Origin: JANPIX01 sp031425195
GTDB taxonomy: Bacteria > Pseudomonadota > Alphaproteobacteria > Rhodobacterales > Rhodobacteraceae
Assembly: GCA_031425195.1 (NCBI GenBank)
Contig: JANPIX010000026.1
Span: 124,001 to 188,000, forward strand
DNA: 64,000 nt
Reading direction: 5' to 3'
The position numbers and the translations under genes were made by a program. Below the pieces are notes generated by a model, which had not been told where the DNA came from, did not search any database, and was given only the letters and a program-made list of their open reading frames with translations. Each line of letters starts with the position of its first letter. The stretch's first letter is position 1. This document shows positions 34,827 through 43,151 of the stretch, piece after piece.

Positions 34827-37247
34827 TCAGACCGCAATCCGGTAGGGCATGTCCATCTGGGTGTCCGGCGCGGCCCTGACGTCGGACCACTCAAGATCAC
34901 CTTCATACCGCGCGGACATGGTCCCTGCCCCGTCGAGCGTGAACAGGTAAAGCCAGCCGTTATCGAACAGGGCGCGCACCGCCGGATGGCGGGCCAGAAT
35001 ATCGGTGATCGCCTGCTGCGGCGCCTCGACACAGACTGACAGGCGCAGCGGTTCGTGGGCCAGGCGTTCACCGTCATGCACCGACTGCCAGGGCAGACCG
35101 GCCCGCAACAGGCCCCCGTTGCCTTCAAACACGCCAATCCCGCCCACAACATTGTGCAACAACTTGTTCCCACCGCCGAACACCTGCGGGGACACGGTCG
35201 ATCCGTAGTATTGCAGGTTGATCCAGCTTGCGACGACCACCGGGGCGGTCAGGATCAGTTCGAGCACACCAAAGCCCGCGTCCTGCGTCCAGTCATAGTC
35301 GTGGAGGAAGGCGCGCCCCGCCAGATCCTTGCCCGACGTCCGCGCACGGGGGGCAGCGATAAAGGCAGAACACCCGGCAAGCGCCCATTCGGGGCGGGTT
35401 TCGGCCCAGTCGCGCCCGCGTCTGGATACGCCAGCGGCATGGGATGCGCGTGGCAGGCGCAAGGCGCGTTCGGCGCGGGTCAATGCACCTGCCGTCAGAA
35501 ACCACTGCCGCGCCTGTTCGATATCGGCAGCATGGCTTGTGGCAGGATCGTCCTGCGGAAACAGCGTGACCCCGTCTGTTGCCGTGTCGTGCAGCCCTGC
35601 CAGAAAGTGCGTGTCCCCCGGAATTTCGATGCCCCGGCTGCGCAGCCCGTCTTGCACGGCGCGGTCGTTGAGAAGTTGTGCCAGTAGGCGAGCGTTGACC
35701 TCGCCCGAATAGCCACCGCAGGCACCGCACTGCAGGCCGCTTGCATGGGGGTTGTTGACGACAGTTGATCCATGCCCGGCAATAACCACCAGACGCGCAA
35801 AGTTCCGGGTCAGGGACATGGCGCGCAACACCGTTTCGGCGACCTTCGTGCGGGTGGCCAGATTGGGCGTCGGGTCAAGAGCGGGGGCCGGATCATCGTG
35901 CCGGGCGGCCGCGCCATGCAGGCCAAGCGTATCGGCAAACAGCTTGCCCACATAAACCGGGCCCGTCGCCTCTACAAAGGCGAAGGACGAGACTGCGGCA
36001 AGTTTGAAGCGGCCCCAGGCGCGCTTGGCCCGGGCCAGAACCCGTGCCGACTGATCCGACAGGGCCATGTCCGCCCCCCCGGTGTGCGAGTGCAAGCCCG
36101 GATTGAGCAAGACCGGCAGGCGCAGCTCTGTCACATCCGACGCGAACCGCCGGTGCGCGGTGGTCAGCCCGAAGAACCCGGCAAAGCCAAGGGTCTGGAT
36201 CTGCGGGTGAAGGGATTCGAGCGCGCGGCGAAAGACTTCGGAACGCACGTCGATGCAGAACACGGCCTGCAATGCGGGTCGGGTTTGCGAAATGTCAGGG
36301 CGCGCAGCGATCAGGGTGGCGGCAAGCCCGCGCTGTGCTGCGCGTTCGGACGCCTCTTGCAGGATGGCGTTGACCACCTGATCCGGCGTTGCAACAAGGG
36401 GGGCTGCGTGACGAAGGCAGGCTTTGACCCAGCCGTCGGAAATCTGCGGGGCATGGTGATCAAACAGCGCCTCTTCCCAGATCAGCCGGATCGCCAGCAT
36501 GTCGGTGATCGTTGCATCGGTGCTGCCCGCAAGTTCCGCCTGCCACAATTTATAGCGGCCATACTGCGACCAGCCGCCAAGCGACATCAGCAGCTGGTGG
36601 AAATAGGTGTCCATCATCGCTTCGGTCAGACCAAGCCGTGCCACCGCGCGGTCGATGGCGGCAAGGGCGGTTTCAGGGGCGTCCGACACATGGCGCGAGA
36701 ACCCAGACAACCCTGCGATTTCCGGCGTCAGGTCATGCGTGGCAACTGCGCGCCAGGCGGCATAGGCCCCACGGTCGCGCGGGGCGGCCCATAGCGCCTG
36801 CCCCTCGTCGAAATAGCCGGCGGCCCAACCGCCGAACCTGTCGGCAATCAGCCCCACCCAATCCGTTCCCGAAGCGGCCGATGCGAGATCGGCCACAGTC
36901 GGCACGGCATCGGGGGCCGGGCTTTCCATCATCGCTGCCGCCTTGAGCGACGCCAGATTGGCCGGGCGCAGGGATAGGGGGGCGCGTGCCCAGGCGGCGG
37001 CAAGGTCATCATCGGTGATGTCGCCTGCGGCGATTTTGGTTTGGAACCAATGCCTTGGCATCGTGACCGGGCTTGCCGCGACACGGGCAAGGCGTGCCCC
37101 CGCCGTGGCCAGGTCTTCGCCGGTCTGACCGAGGAAGGGGTTGACGGCCACGCTTGACGCAAGGGGCCAGACGGGCGGTACCTGCCGTGCGGCGCGGTCT
37201 GCGATGGCTGCAAGGTTGGCGGACGTGACGGATTGGGAAACTGACAT
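34827..37247 (-). CDS. dabA: DabA, inorganic carbon uptake subunit (DUF2309/UPF0753)
   Basis: About 806 residues, cytoplasmic, with a beta-carbonic-anhydrase-like zinc site. The expected ligands are all present: C331 and D333 in FCIDVRSE, H492 in AGHGSTV and C507 in LQCGACGG. The H-to-C distance is 15, as in the Halothiobacillus protein (H524/C539). The protein is thought to drive one-way hydration of CO2 to bicarbonate, powered by the DabB membrane subunit. The ATG at 37247 (MSVSQSVTS) is chosen; upstream in-frame sequence overlaps dabB. It follows dabB by 19 bases in a leftward operon. A LysR regulator diverges from the operon. Confidence 0.93.
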   Translation of the reverse strand: MSVSQSVTSANLAAIADRAARQVPPVWPLASSVAVNPFLGQTGEDLATAGARLARVAASPVTMPRHWFQTKIAAGDITDDDLAAAWARAPLSLRPANLASLKAAAMMESPAPDAVPTVADLASAASGTDWVGLIADRFGGWAAGYFDEGQALWAAPRDRGAYAAWRAVATHDLTPEIAGLSGFSRHVSDAPETALAAIDRAVARLGLTEAMMDTYFHQLLMSLGGWSQYGRYKLWQAELAGSTDATITDMLAIRLIWEEALFDHHAPQISDGWVKACLRHAAPLVATPDQVVNAILQEASERAAQRGLAATLIAARPDISQTRPALQAVFCIDVRSEVFRRALESLHPQIQTLGFAGFFGLTTAHRRFASDVTELRLPVLLNPGLHSHTGGADMALSDQSARVLARAKRAWGRFKLAAVSSFAFVEATGPVYVGKLFADTLGLHGAAARHDDPAPALDPTPNLATRTKVAETVLRAMSLTRNFARLVVIAGHGSTVVNNPHASGLQCGACGGYSGEVNARLLAQLLNDRAVQDGLRSRGIEIPGDTHFLAGLHDTATDGVTLFPQDDPATSHAADIEQARQWFLTAGALTRAERALRLPRASHAAGVSRRGRDWAETRPEWALAGCSAFIAAPRARTSGKDLAGRAFLHDYDWTQDAGFGVLELILTAPVVVASWINLQYYGSTVSPQVFGGGNKLLHNVVGGIGVFEGNGGLLRAGLPWQSVHDGERLAHEPLRLSVCVEAPQQAITDILARHPAVRALFDNGWLYLFTLDGAGTMSARYEGDLEWSDVRAAPDTQMDMPYRIAV

Positions 37248-37266
37248 CTTCAACGCTCCGAACTGA

Positions 37267-38817
37267 TCAGGATGCACGGCGGGCGGACCAGCCGCCGACC
37301 ATGCGGTCAAACACCGCATTTGCGTAAAAGCCGTTGGACAAGTGGACCCGAAACCCCGCCGCCGCCGGATGATAGGCCCAGAGCGGGAACATCGCCTGCA
37401 CGATGGCCACAAGGCCAAAGCTCAGCAGGGCCAGAACCATCAGCGCCCATTCCAGCGGCCCCGGGGCCGGGGTGAGCGGCAGGACATCGCGCGTCAGCCA
37501 TGTGGCCGCCGTCTGAAGGGCGAAATACCCGATGGACGTGGCCAGCGCGTAGACCGCCGTGCGCCGGGTCAGCGCGCGGGGCGCCGCGTCGGCGAACCCC
37601 TGTGCCAGCATGTAGGCCACCCCGAAAATCAGCATGGCCCCAAGTGCGATGGCCTGTGGCGATTTATCCATCAACCCGAACAGAAGACCGACTGGCAGGT
37701 AGATCACGAGCGCCGCGACAAAGGCCCGGCCCACCGCGCGGGCATTCGGGATGGCGACGGGGCCGGGCCTTTGGCTGGCGGCAACACGGTCAACAGCGCC
37801 CCCCGACGCCAGAAAGGAATGCGCCTTGTAAAGCGAATGGGCGACGATGTGCAAAAGTGCGAGCGGAAACAGCGCCAGGCCGCATTGCAGCGTCATAAAC
37901 CCCATCTGCGCCACCGTAGACCAGGCGAGTGAGGTTTTCACCGCTGGCTGGGTCAGCATGACAAGGCTGCCGAACAGGGCCGTGAACCCGCCCAGCATCA
38001 CCAGAACCGCCAGAACACCGGGTGCGAGCAGCATGACGTCGGCAAAGCGGATCAGCAGGAAACCACCGGCATTGATGACCCCGGCATGAAGCAGCGCCGA
38101 AACCGGTGTCGGCGCCTCCATCACCTCGGTCAGCCAGCCGTGTGTGGGAAACTGGGCCGACTTCAGGATGGCGGCCAAGGCCAGACAACCGGCCGCAGCG
38201 ATGGCTGGCCATCCGCCGTTGCCAAGGCGCGCATCCTGCAGGATCGCGCCGATGTCGACGGTGCCATAGGCGAGGATGAGCAGAAAGGCGGCCACGCCAA
38301 GGGCAATGTCCCCCATCCGGGCGGTGATGAATTTCTTGCGCGCGGCCCGCTGTGCTGCGACGCGCTCGGGGTAGAACAACAGGAGACGGTGGAGAAACAA
38401 GCTGGTGGCGATCCACGCCAGCATCAGTTGAACAAGGTTGCCCGCCGTCACAAGGAACAGAACCGCCGCCAACGTCAGGCAAAGCCAGCCGGTGAAGGGC
38501 CCCTGCCGCGCCTCGCCATCCAGATAGGTTGCCGAATATCGCACGACGACCCAGCCGATGAAGGTGACAAGCAGCATCATCACCACGCTGACCGAGTCGA
38601 GCCGTCCGGTGAGGGCCGAGGATATTTCCGCCGCCGTCAGCCCCTGCCCCGCGATCAGGCCCGCCGCGGCGGCGAGTGCCAACAGCATCGACAGAACTGC
38701 TGACGCCTCGGCCACAGCCAAGGCAAACCGCGGGCGCGGCCCTGCGGCGGCAAATCCGAACACGGCGGCGACGAGCAGCGGCGCAGGGCCAAGCAAGGGC
38801 AGAAACTGGAAAATCAT
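37267..38817 (-). CDS. dabB: DabB, NuoL-like proton channel subunit
   Basis: About 516 residues, with roughly thirteen to fourteen hydrophobic segments. It belongs to the NuoL/MrpA proton-transporting family, with the region GWLTEVMEAPTPVSALLHAG (about 228-247) as the hallmark that contains the channel His. Paired with DabA it forms the DAC/DAB complex, which couples cation flow to CO2 capture. A GGGGAC ribosome site 6 bases upstream supports the ATG at 38817 over in-frame alternatives. No nuo, mrp or mnh genes are adjacent, so the NADH dehydrogenase reading can be set aside. Confidence 0.92.
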   Translation of the reverse strand: MIFQFLPLLGPAPLLVAAVFGFAAAGPRPRFALAVAEASAVLSMLLALAAAAGLIAGQGLTAAEISSALTGRLDSVSVVMMLLVTFIGWVVVRYSATYLDGEARQGPFTGWLCLTLAAVLFLVTAGNLVQLMLAWIATSLFLHRLLLFYPERVAAQRAARKKFITARMGDIALGVAAFLLILAYGTVDIGAILQDARLGNGGWPAIAAAGCLALAAILKSAQFPTHGWLTEVMEAPTPVSALLHAGVINAGGFLLIRFADVMLLAPGVLAVLVMLGGFTALFGSLVMLTQPAVKTSLAWSTVAQMGFMTLQCGLALFPLALLHIVAHSLYKAHSFLASGGAVDRVAASQRPGPVAIPNARAVGRAFVAALVIYLPVGLLFGLMDKSPQAIALGAMLIFGVAYMLAQGFADAAPRALTRRTAVYALATSIGYFALQTAATWLTRDVLPLTPAPGPLEWALMVLALLSFGLVAIVQAMFPLWAYHPAAAGFRVHLSNGFYANAVFDRMVGGWSARRAS

Positions 38818-38899
38818 GTGTGTCCCCATGGTGGCGATCATTCGGGGCGAAGAATTACGACAGGTGCGCCACTGAATAAAATTCATTGTTCCGTTTGTT

Positions 38900-38920
38900 T
38901 CGTTCGATTAAACAGAACGA
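38900..38920. promoter_or_regulatory. LysR-type inverted repeat between dabB and its divergent regulator
   Basis: TCGTTC and GAACGA are perfect 6-base arms around 9 bases, within the T-N11-A style of LysR recognition boxes. It lies one base before the regulator's ATG at 38922 and 82 bases from the dabB start, so binding would repress the regulator gene and activate or repress dabBA. Direct evidence for binding is lacking. Confidence 0.5.
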
Positions 38921-38921
38921 T

Positions 38922-39830
38922 ATGCGCAACCTCAACTTCAACCATCTGCAGTATTTCCGGGCCGTGGCCCATGAGGGCAGTCTGACGCGGGCCGCGGCGC
39001 GGATGAACCTGTCGCAATCTGCCGTGTCGGTGCAGATCCAGAAACTGGAACATCAGATCGGGCATCCCTTGTTCGAAAGACTGGGCAAGAAACTGATTCT
39101 GACCGAAGCAGGGCAGATCGCGCTTGATTATGCCGACACGGTTTTCAAGGCGGGCGACGAATTGCTTAGCACGCTGCAGGGGCGGCCCCTTGCCAAACAG
39201 CAATTCCTGCGGGTGGGCGCGTTGACCACCTTGTCGCGCAATTTCCAGCTGGAGTTTCTGCGGCCCTTGGTCGGTCGGCCGGATGTGGAACTGATCGTAC
39301 GGTCAGGCAACATCCGCGATCTTCTGGCGCAGCTTGACGCGCATGCCATTGACGTGGTGCTTGCAAACAGTGCGGCACCGCAGGATGCGCGATCAACGCT
39401 GCGCAATCATCTATTGAATGAACAGCCGGTCAGTCTGGTGGGCCGCCCCCGCACTGGCAAGGCGGCGTTCCACTTTCCAGAGGATCTGCGGACGGAACCC
39501 TTGTTGCTGCCCAGTCTGGACAGCGACATCCGTGTGGCGTTTGACCGTGTGCTGGACCTTGCCGGGATCAGGCCGCTGATCCTTGCCGAAGTGGACGACA
39601 TGGCGATGTTGAGGCTTTTGGCGCGGGAAAGTGACGGAGTGACGCTTGTTCCGCCGATCGTGGTGCGCGACGAACTTGCGGCGGGCCTGCTGGTGGAACA
39701 CGCCCGCATTCCGGAAGTGACGGAACGTTTTTATGCCATCGTGAAAAAGCGGCGCTTTCCCAACAGGTTGCTGACTGAAGTCATGGGTCTTGGCAGTGCT
39801 ACGGTAACAACTGGAAGGGATGTGGAATGA
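38922..39830 (+). CDS. LysR family regulator divergent from dabBA
   Basis: 302 residues. N-terminal winged helix: FNHLQYFRAVAHEGSLTRAA (about 5-24), SQSAVSVQIQKLEHQIG, followed by the substrate-binding domain (about 90-300). The divergent placement with dabB, as with CcmR/CbbR-type regulators of carbon uptake, suggests control of dabBA. The effector-domain sequence itself does not prove CbbR identity, and no RuBisCO genes are seen. The ATG at 38922 lacks a strong ribosome site; a longer in-frame start (TTG at 38886) would cover the inverted repeat. Its stop overlaps the next gene by 4 bases. Confidence 0.87.
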   Translation: MRNLNFNHLQYFRAVAHEGSLTRAAARMNLSQSAVSVQIQKLEHQIGHPLFERLGKKLILTEAGQIALDYADTVFKAGDELLSTLQGRPLAKQQFLRVGALTTLSRNFQLEFLRPLVGRPDVELIVRSGNIRDLLAQLDAHAIDVVLANSAAPQDARSTLRNHLLNEQPVSLVGRPRTGKAAFHFPEDLRTEPLLLPSLDSDIRVAFDRVLDLAGIRPLILAEVDDMAMLRLLARESDGVTLVPPIVVRDELAAGLLVEHARIPEVTERFYAIVKKRRFPNRLLTEVMGLGSATVTTGRDVE

Positions 39831-40099
39831 TTCGCCTGACCGGACAGTTGATCTGCCAGACGGAAGATCAGACCCGCATGGTTGCACGATATCTGCCAAA
39901 GCATGTCGCCCTGTCACGGGCGGAGCCGGGGTGTCTTTCCTTTGATGTTAAAGTGACGGACAACCCGTTGATCTGGCAAGTGGATGAGGCTTTCACCGAT
40001 CAGGCGGCCTTTAACGCGCATCAGCAGCGCGGGGCAGCGTCGGAATGGGGCAGGCAGACAGCGGGTTTGCAGCGCGCCTTTACGGTGACGCAGGTCTAG
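39827..40099 (+). CDS. Antibiotic biosynthesis monooxygenase (ABM/YgiN)-type protein
   Basis: 90-residue ferredoxin-like dimeric protein. It resembles putative quinol monooxygenases: an N-terminal strand TGQLICQTED, then PGCLSFDVKVTDNPLIWQVDEAF (about 34-56) and the helix AFNAHQQRGAASEWG. These small enzymes degrade or oxidise quinols or polyketides, often without cofactors. The ATG overlaps the LysR stop by ATGA, implying one transcript with the regulator. What it does there is unknown; it may be a stress-type passenger and not part of carbon uptake. Confidence 0.78.
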   Translation: MIRLTGQLICQTEDQTRMVARYLPKHVALSRAEPGCLSFDVKVTDNPLIWQVDEAFTDQAAFNAHQQRGAASEWGRQTAGLQRAFTVTQV

Positions 40100-40145
40100 G
40101 CCCGGTTGCAGGGCTGTGCAAAGGTTGGCGAGCGGGGGGATTGCG

Positions 40146-41141
40146 ATGATGCAGGCAGCACGGTTGTTTGGCACAGGCGACATGCGGCTGGCATCAATGC
40201 CCCGGCCCACCCCCGGCCCGAACGAGGTTCTGATCCGGATCGCCGCCGCGGGCATCTGTGGCACCGACCGGCATCTGTTCAAAGGTGAGTTTCCCTGCAA
40301 CCCGCCTGTGACGTTGGGCCACGAATTCAGTGGCACCGTGATTGAAAACGGGCCGGGTGCGGATTTGCCGACGGGGGCGCTGGTCACTTGCGACCCCAAC
40401 ATTGCCTGCGGGGTGTGTGATCCCTGTCGACGCGGCCGCGTCAACCTGTGCCAGAACAATATTGCCATCGGTATTCATCGTGATGGGGGTTTTGCCGAAT
40501 ACGTCTGCATTCCGGCGCACCGGGCCATTCTGCTGCCCGCAGGGACCGATCCCGCGTATGCGGCCTTCTGCGAGCCACTGGCCTGCACGCTACACGGGAT
40601 GGACATGGGGGCGCCCCTGCCCGGTGAGCGGGTCATCATTCTGGGCGGCGGCGTGATCGGGATGCTGGCCCTCCAGCTTGCCGCGCGCGCGGGTGCGGAT
40701 GTGATGCTGGTGACCCGGCAGTCGGAGAAGAGGATTCTTGCCCAGTCGCTTGGCGCGCGGGAAACGGCCGCCACACTGGCCGAGGCGCAGGCGATCTGGC
40801 CGCGGGGCGCGGACCTTGTCGTTGAATGTGCAGGCGTGGCGGAAACTGTGGCCATGGCCCCTGCCCTGACGCGTGCCGGGGGGCGGATCGTCATTCTGGG
40901 GGTGCTGCCGCAGGGCGAACGTGTACCAATCGAACCGTTCGATCTGTTGTTCCGGGAAATTCAGGTCTTGTTCAGCTTTCTCAACCCGTTCACGCAGTCA
41001 CGCGCTGCGGCGATGATTGCCACCGGGCAGATTGCCATCGCCCCGTTGATATCGCGGACGATTCCACTTTTGGAAGCGCCCCACGCCACCGCAAACCCTC
41101 CGCTGCCGGGCGAGATCAAGGTGATCGTGGTTCCCGGGTAA
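40146..41141 (+). CDS. Zinc-dependent alcohol/sugar-alcohol dehydrogenase (MDR superfamily)
   Basis: About 331 residues of the medium-chain dehydrogenase/reductase family. Catalytic zinc ligands are in CGTDRHLF (about 38-45) and GHEFSGTV (about 59-66). The structural zinc site CGVCDPCRRGRVNLC is intact at about residues 86-100. A Rossmann GGGVIGMLALQLAARAGA follows. The subgroup is L-threonine, sorbitol or L-idonate dehydrogenase-like; the exact substrate is open. ATG at 40146 follows GCGAGCGGGGG at a workable distance. It is the third gene after the LysR regulator, 46 bases past the ABM gene. Confidence 0.85.
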   Translation: MMQAARLFGTGDMRLASMPRPTPGPNEVLIRIAAAGICGTDRHLFKGEFPCNPPVTLGHEFSGTVIENGPGADLPTGALVTCDPNIACGVCDPCRRGRVNLCQNNIAIGIHRDGGFAEYVCIPAHRAILLPAGTDPAYAAFCEPLACTLHGMDMGAPLPGERVIILGGGVIGMLALQLAARAGADVMLVTRQSEKRILAQSLGARETAATLAEAQAIWPRGADLVVECAGVAETVAMAPALTRAGGRIVILGVLPQGERVPIEPFDLLFREIQVLFSFLNPFTQSRAAAMIATGQIAIAPLISRTIPLLEAPHATANPPLPGEIKVIVVPG

Positions 41142-41207
41142 GAAGGGCCTGACACGGCTGGACAAATTGCGGCTGTCGCGCATAGGTCTGGCGGGACAGG
41201 AGCCTTC

Positions 41208-42107
41208 ATGACATCGCCAAGCCAGCCCCAAGACCGCCCTTTGGCCGCCGCCCTTTGGATGCTGGGGGCCGTGGTCGCCTTTACCGCGATGGCGGTTGGC
41301 GGGCGGATGGTGTCGGACCAGCACGACACGTTTGAAATCATGCTGTGGCGGTCTGCCATAGGCTTTGTCATCGTGGCGGCGTTTGCCACCGTAACGCGCC
41401 GCTGGGCCGAGGCGCGAACCGCCCATCCTTTGCAGCATCTGGTGCGCAATCTGTTCCATTTCACCGGGCAGAACCTGTGGCTGTGGGCCATCACGCTGAT
41501 CCCGTTGGCGCAGGTTTTCGCGCTGGAATTCACCTCGCCCTTGTGGGTGATCCTGCTGTCGCCGCTGCTGTTCGGCGACAGGCTGACGCGGCCAAGGATG
41601 CTGGCGGCAGGTTTGGGCTTCGTGGGCATCCTGATCGCGGCCCGGCCGGACTTGCGCCATCTGGAGCCGGGGGTTCTGGCGGCGCTTGGCGCGGCGGTGT
41701 GTTTTGCGACGACAATTCTTCTGACCAAGGCGCTGACGCGGGGCGAAAGTATCATTTCCATTCTGGTCTGGCTGACGGCGATGCAGTTCGTGTTCGGATG
41801 CATCGCGGCGCTGGCGGACGGGCAGATGGTCTGGCCCACGGCGCGCAGCCTGCCGTGGCTGGGCCTCATCGGGGTAACGGGGGTCACGGCGCATCTGTGC
41901 CTGACGACGGCGCTGTCGCTGGGGCGGATGACCTTTGTGATGCCGATCGATTTCCTGCGCCTGCCGCTTGTGGCGGTGACGGCCATGCTGATCTTTGACG
42001 AACCGCTCGAGGCACCGGTGCTTGTGGGCGGTGCGGTCATTCTGGGTGCCAACTGGATCAACATCCGGTATGGCAACCGCACCACTGCCGTGACCGCCAA
42101 AGCCTGA
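41208..42107 (+). CDS. EamA-family DMT transporter (first)
   Basis: 299-residue protein with ten predicted membrane helices made of two EamA repeats (about 10-140 and 150-285). The DMT superfamily exports or exchanges small metabolites. Hallmarks are WRSAIGFVIV in helix 2, ALEFTSPLWVILLSPLLFGD and, in the second repeat, FLRLPLVAVTAMLIFDEPLE. Substrate is unknown. It is followed by a second, clearly different EamA gene in the same orientation, so the pair may work on related compounds or be a coincidence of neighbourhood. Confidence 0.88.
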   Translation: MTSPSQPQDRPLAAALWMLGAVVAFTAMAVGGRMVSDQHDTFEIMLWRSAIGFVIVAAFATVTRRWAEARTAHPLQHLVRNLFHFTGQNLWLWAITLIPLAQVFALEFTSPLWVILLSPLLFGDRLTRPRMLAAGLGFVGILIAARPDLRHLEPGVLAALGAAVCFATTILLTKALTRGESIISILVWLTAMQFVFGCIAALADGQMVWPTARSLPWLGLIGVTGVTAHLCLTTALSLGRMTFVMPIDFLRLPLVAVTAMLIFDEPLEAPVLVGGAVILGANWINIRYGNRTTAVTAKA

Positions 42108-42170
42108 CCGGCACACCGCTGTCGCAAGAACCGGGTCGCGCCGCGTTCGGGTTCCCGCTATGCCGTGGCC

Positions 42171-43100
42171 ATGCAACCAGAATCCCCCCCCGATCATCGT
42201 CGTGTCAGCCTGACGGCCTGGCTTCTTCTTGGCCTTCTTGCGCTGGTCTGGGGCGGGTCTTATCTGTCGAACCGCGTGGCGCTGGAGGAAGTGCCCGTGT
42301 TCACCACAGTGGCGTTTCGTGTCGGCGGTGCCTCGATTGCACTGTGGATCTATGTCCTTCTGCGCCGGTTGCCGGTTTTGTTGAGCGGGCGGCGGGTTGT
42401 GGCGCTGATCGGCATGGGCGTTTTGAACAACGTGATCCCGTTTTCGCTTATCGTCTGGGGGCAGCAGCATATTCCATCGGGCCTTGCAGGCATATTGAAC
42501 GCGGCAACGGCGGTGTTTTCGGTTCTTCTGGCCGCCTTGGTGTTCGCGGATGAGCGGCTGACCCTGAACAAGGGCATCGGGGTGTTCATCGGCTTTGTCG
42601 GCGTGGTGGTCGTGGTTGGTCGCGATGCGCTTGTCGCATTTGACATCACATCGCTGGGGCAGCTTGCCATGATCGGGGCCGCGATTTCCTATGCCTTGTC
42701 GAGTTCGTTTGCCAAGATCACGCTGCACGGCCTGCGACCCGAGGTGTCTGCGGCGGGGATGCTGACGGCGTCGGCCTGCGTGATGATCCCGCTGGCCCTG
42801 ATCTGGGACGGGTTTCCGGGACTTGACTATTCGGCTTCGGGTTGGGCGGCGCTGGCCTATCTGGCGCTGGCGTCGTCGGCCTTTGCCTATGTCATCTTTT
42901 ATCACATCCTGCGGATCGCAGGTGCGGGGAACCTGCAGCTTGTCACGTTGCTCGTGGGGCCGGTGGCGGTGGTGCTTGGGGCGCTGGTGTTCAATGAAAC
43001 GCTGCTCCCCAACGAATATGCAGGCTTTGCCGTGATCGCCGTGGGGCTGTTCATCATCGATGGCCGACTTCCCGCGCGGTTGAGATCAGTTTTTGCGTGA
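42171..43100 (+). CDS. EamA-family DMT transporter (second)
   Basis: About 309 residues, ten predicted helices in two EamA repeats. It is distinguished from the preceding gene by the N-terminal motif LLLGLLALVWGGSYLSNRVAL and the classic WGQQHIPSGLAGILNAATAVF in the first repeat. The end is VLGALVFNETLLPNEYAG. It is a typical member of the RhaT/YdcZ-like group of metabolite exporters. An in-frame GTG at 42165 is an alternative start. Substrate cannot be inferred. Confidence 0.87.
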   Translation: MQPESPPDHRRVSLTAWLLLGLLALVWGGSYLSNRVALEEVPVFTTVAFRVGGASIALWIYVLLRRLPVLLSGRRVVALIGMGVLNNVIPFSLIVWGQQHIPSGLAGILNAATAVFSVLLAALVFADERLTLNKGIGVFIGFVGVVVVVGRDALVAFDITSLGQLAMIGAAISYALSSSFAKITLHGLRPEVSAAGMLTASACVMIPLALIWDGFPGLDYSASGWAALAYLALASSAFAYVIFYHILRIAGAGNLQLVTLLVGPVAVVLGALVFNETLLPNEYAGFAVIAVGLFIIDGRLPARLRSVFA

Positions 43101-43151
43101 AATCCTGTGGATGCCCCGTTAACAGGGCGGTGGGGCAAGGCGGGTAACACC

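Noticed and set aside
37267..38817. NuoL or MrpA subunit of complex I or a multisubunit antiporter
   Set aside because: There are no other nuo or mrp genes, and the adjacent DabA with a complete zinc-ligand set identifies DabB.
40998..42905. 635-residue open frame on the minus strand opposite the dehydrogenase and two EamA genes
   Set aside because: Its sequence is low-complexity (His, Arg, Gln, Asp rich), as expected of the reverse of membrane-protein genes, and it has no ribosome site or domain.
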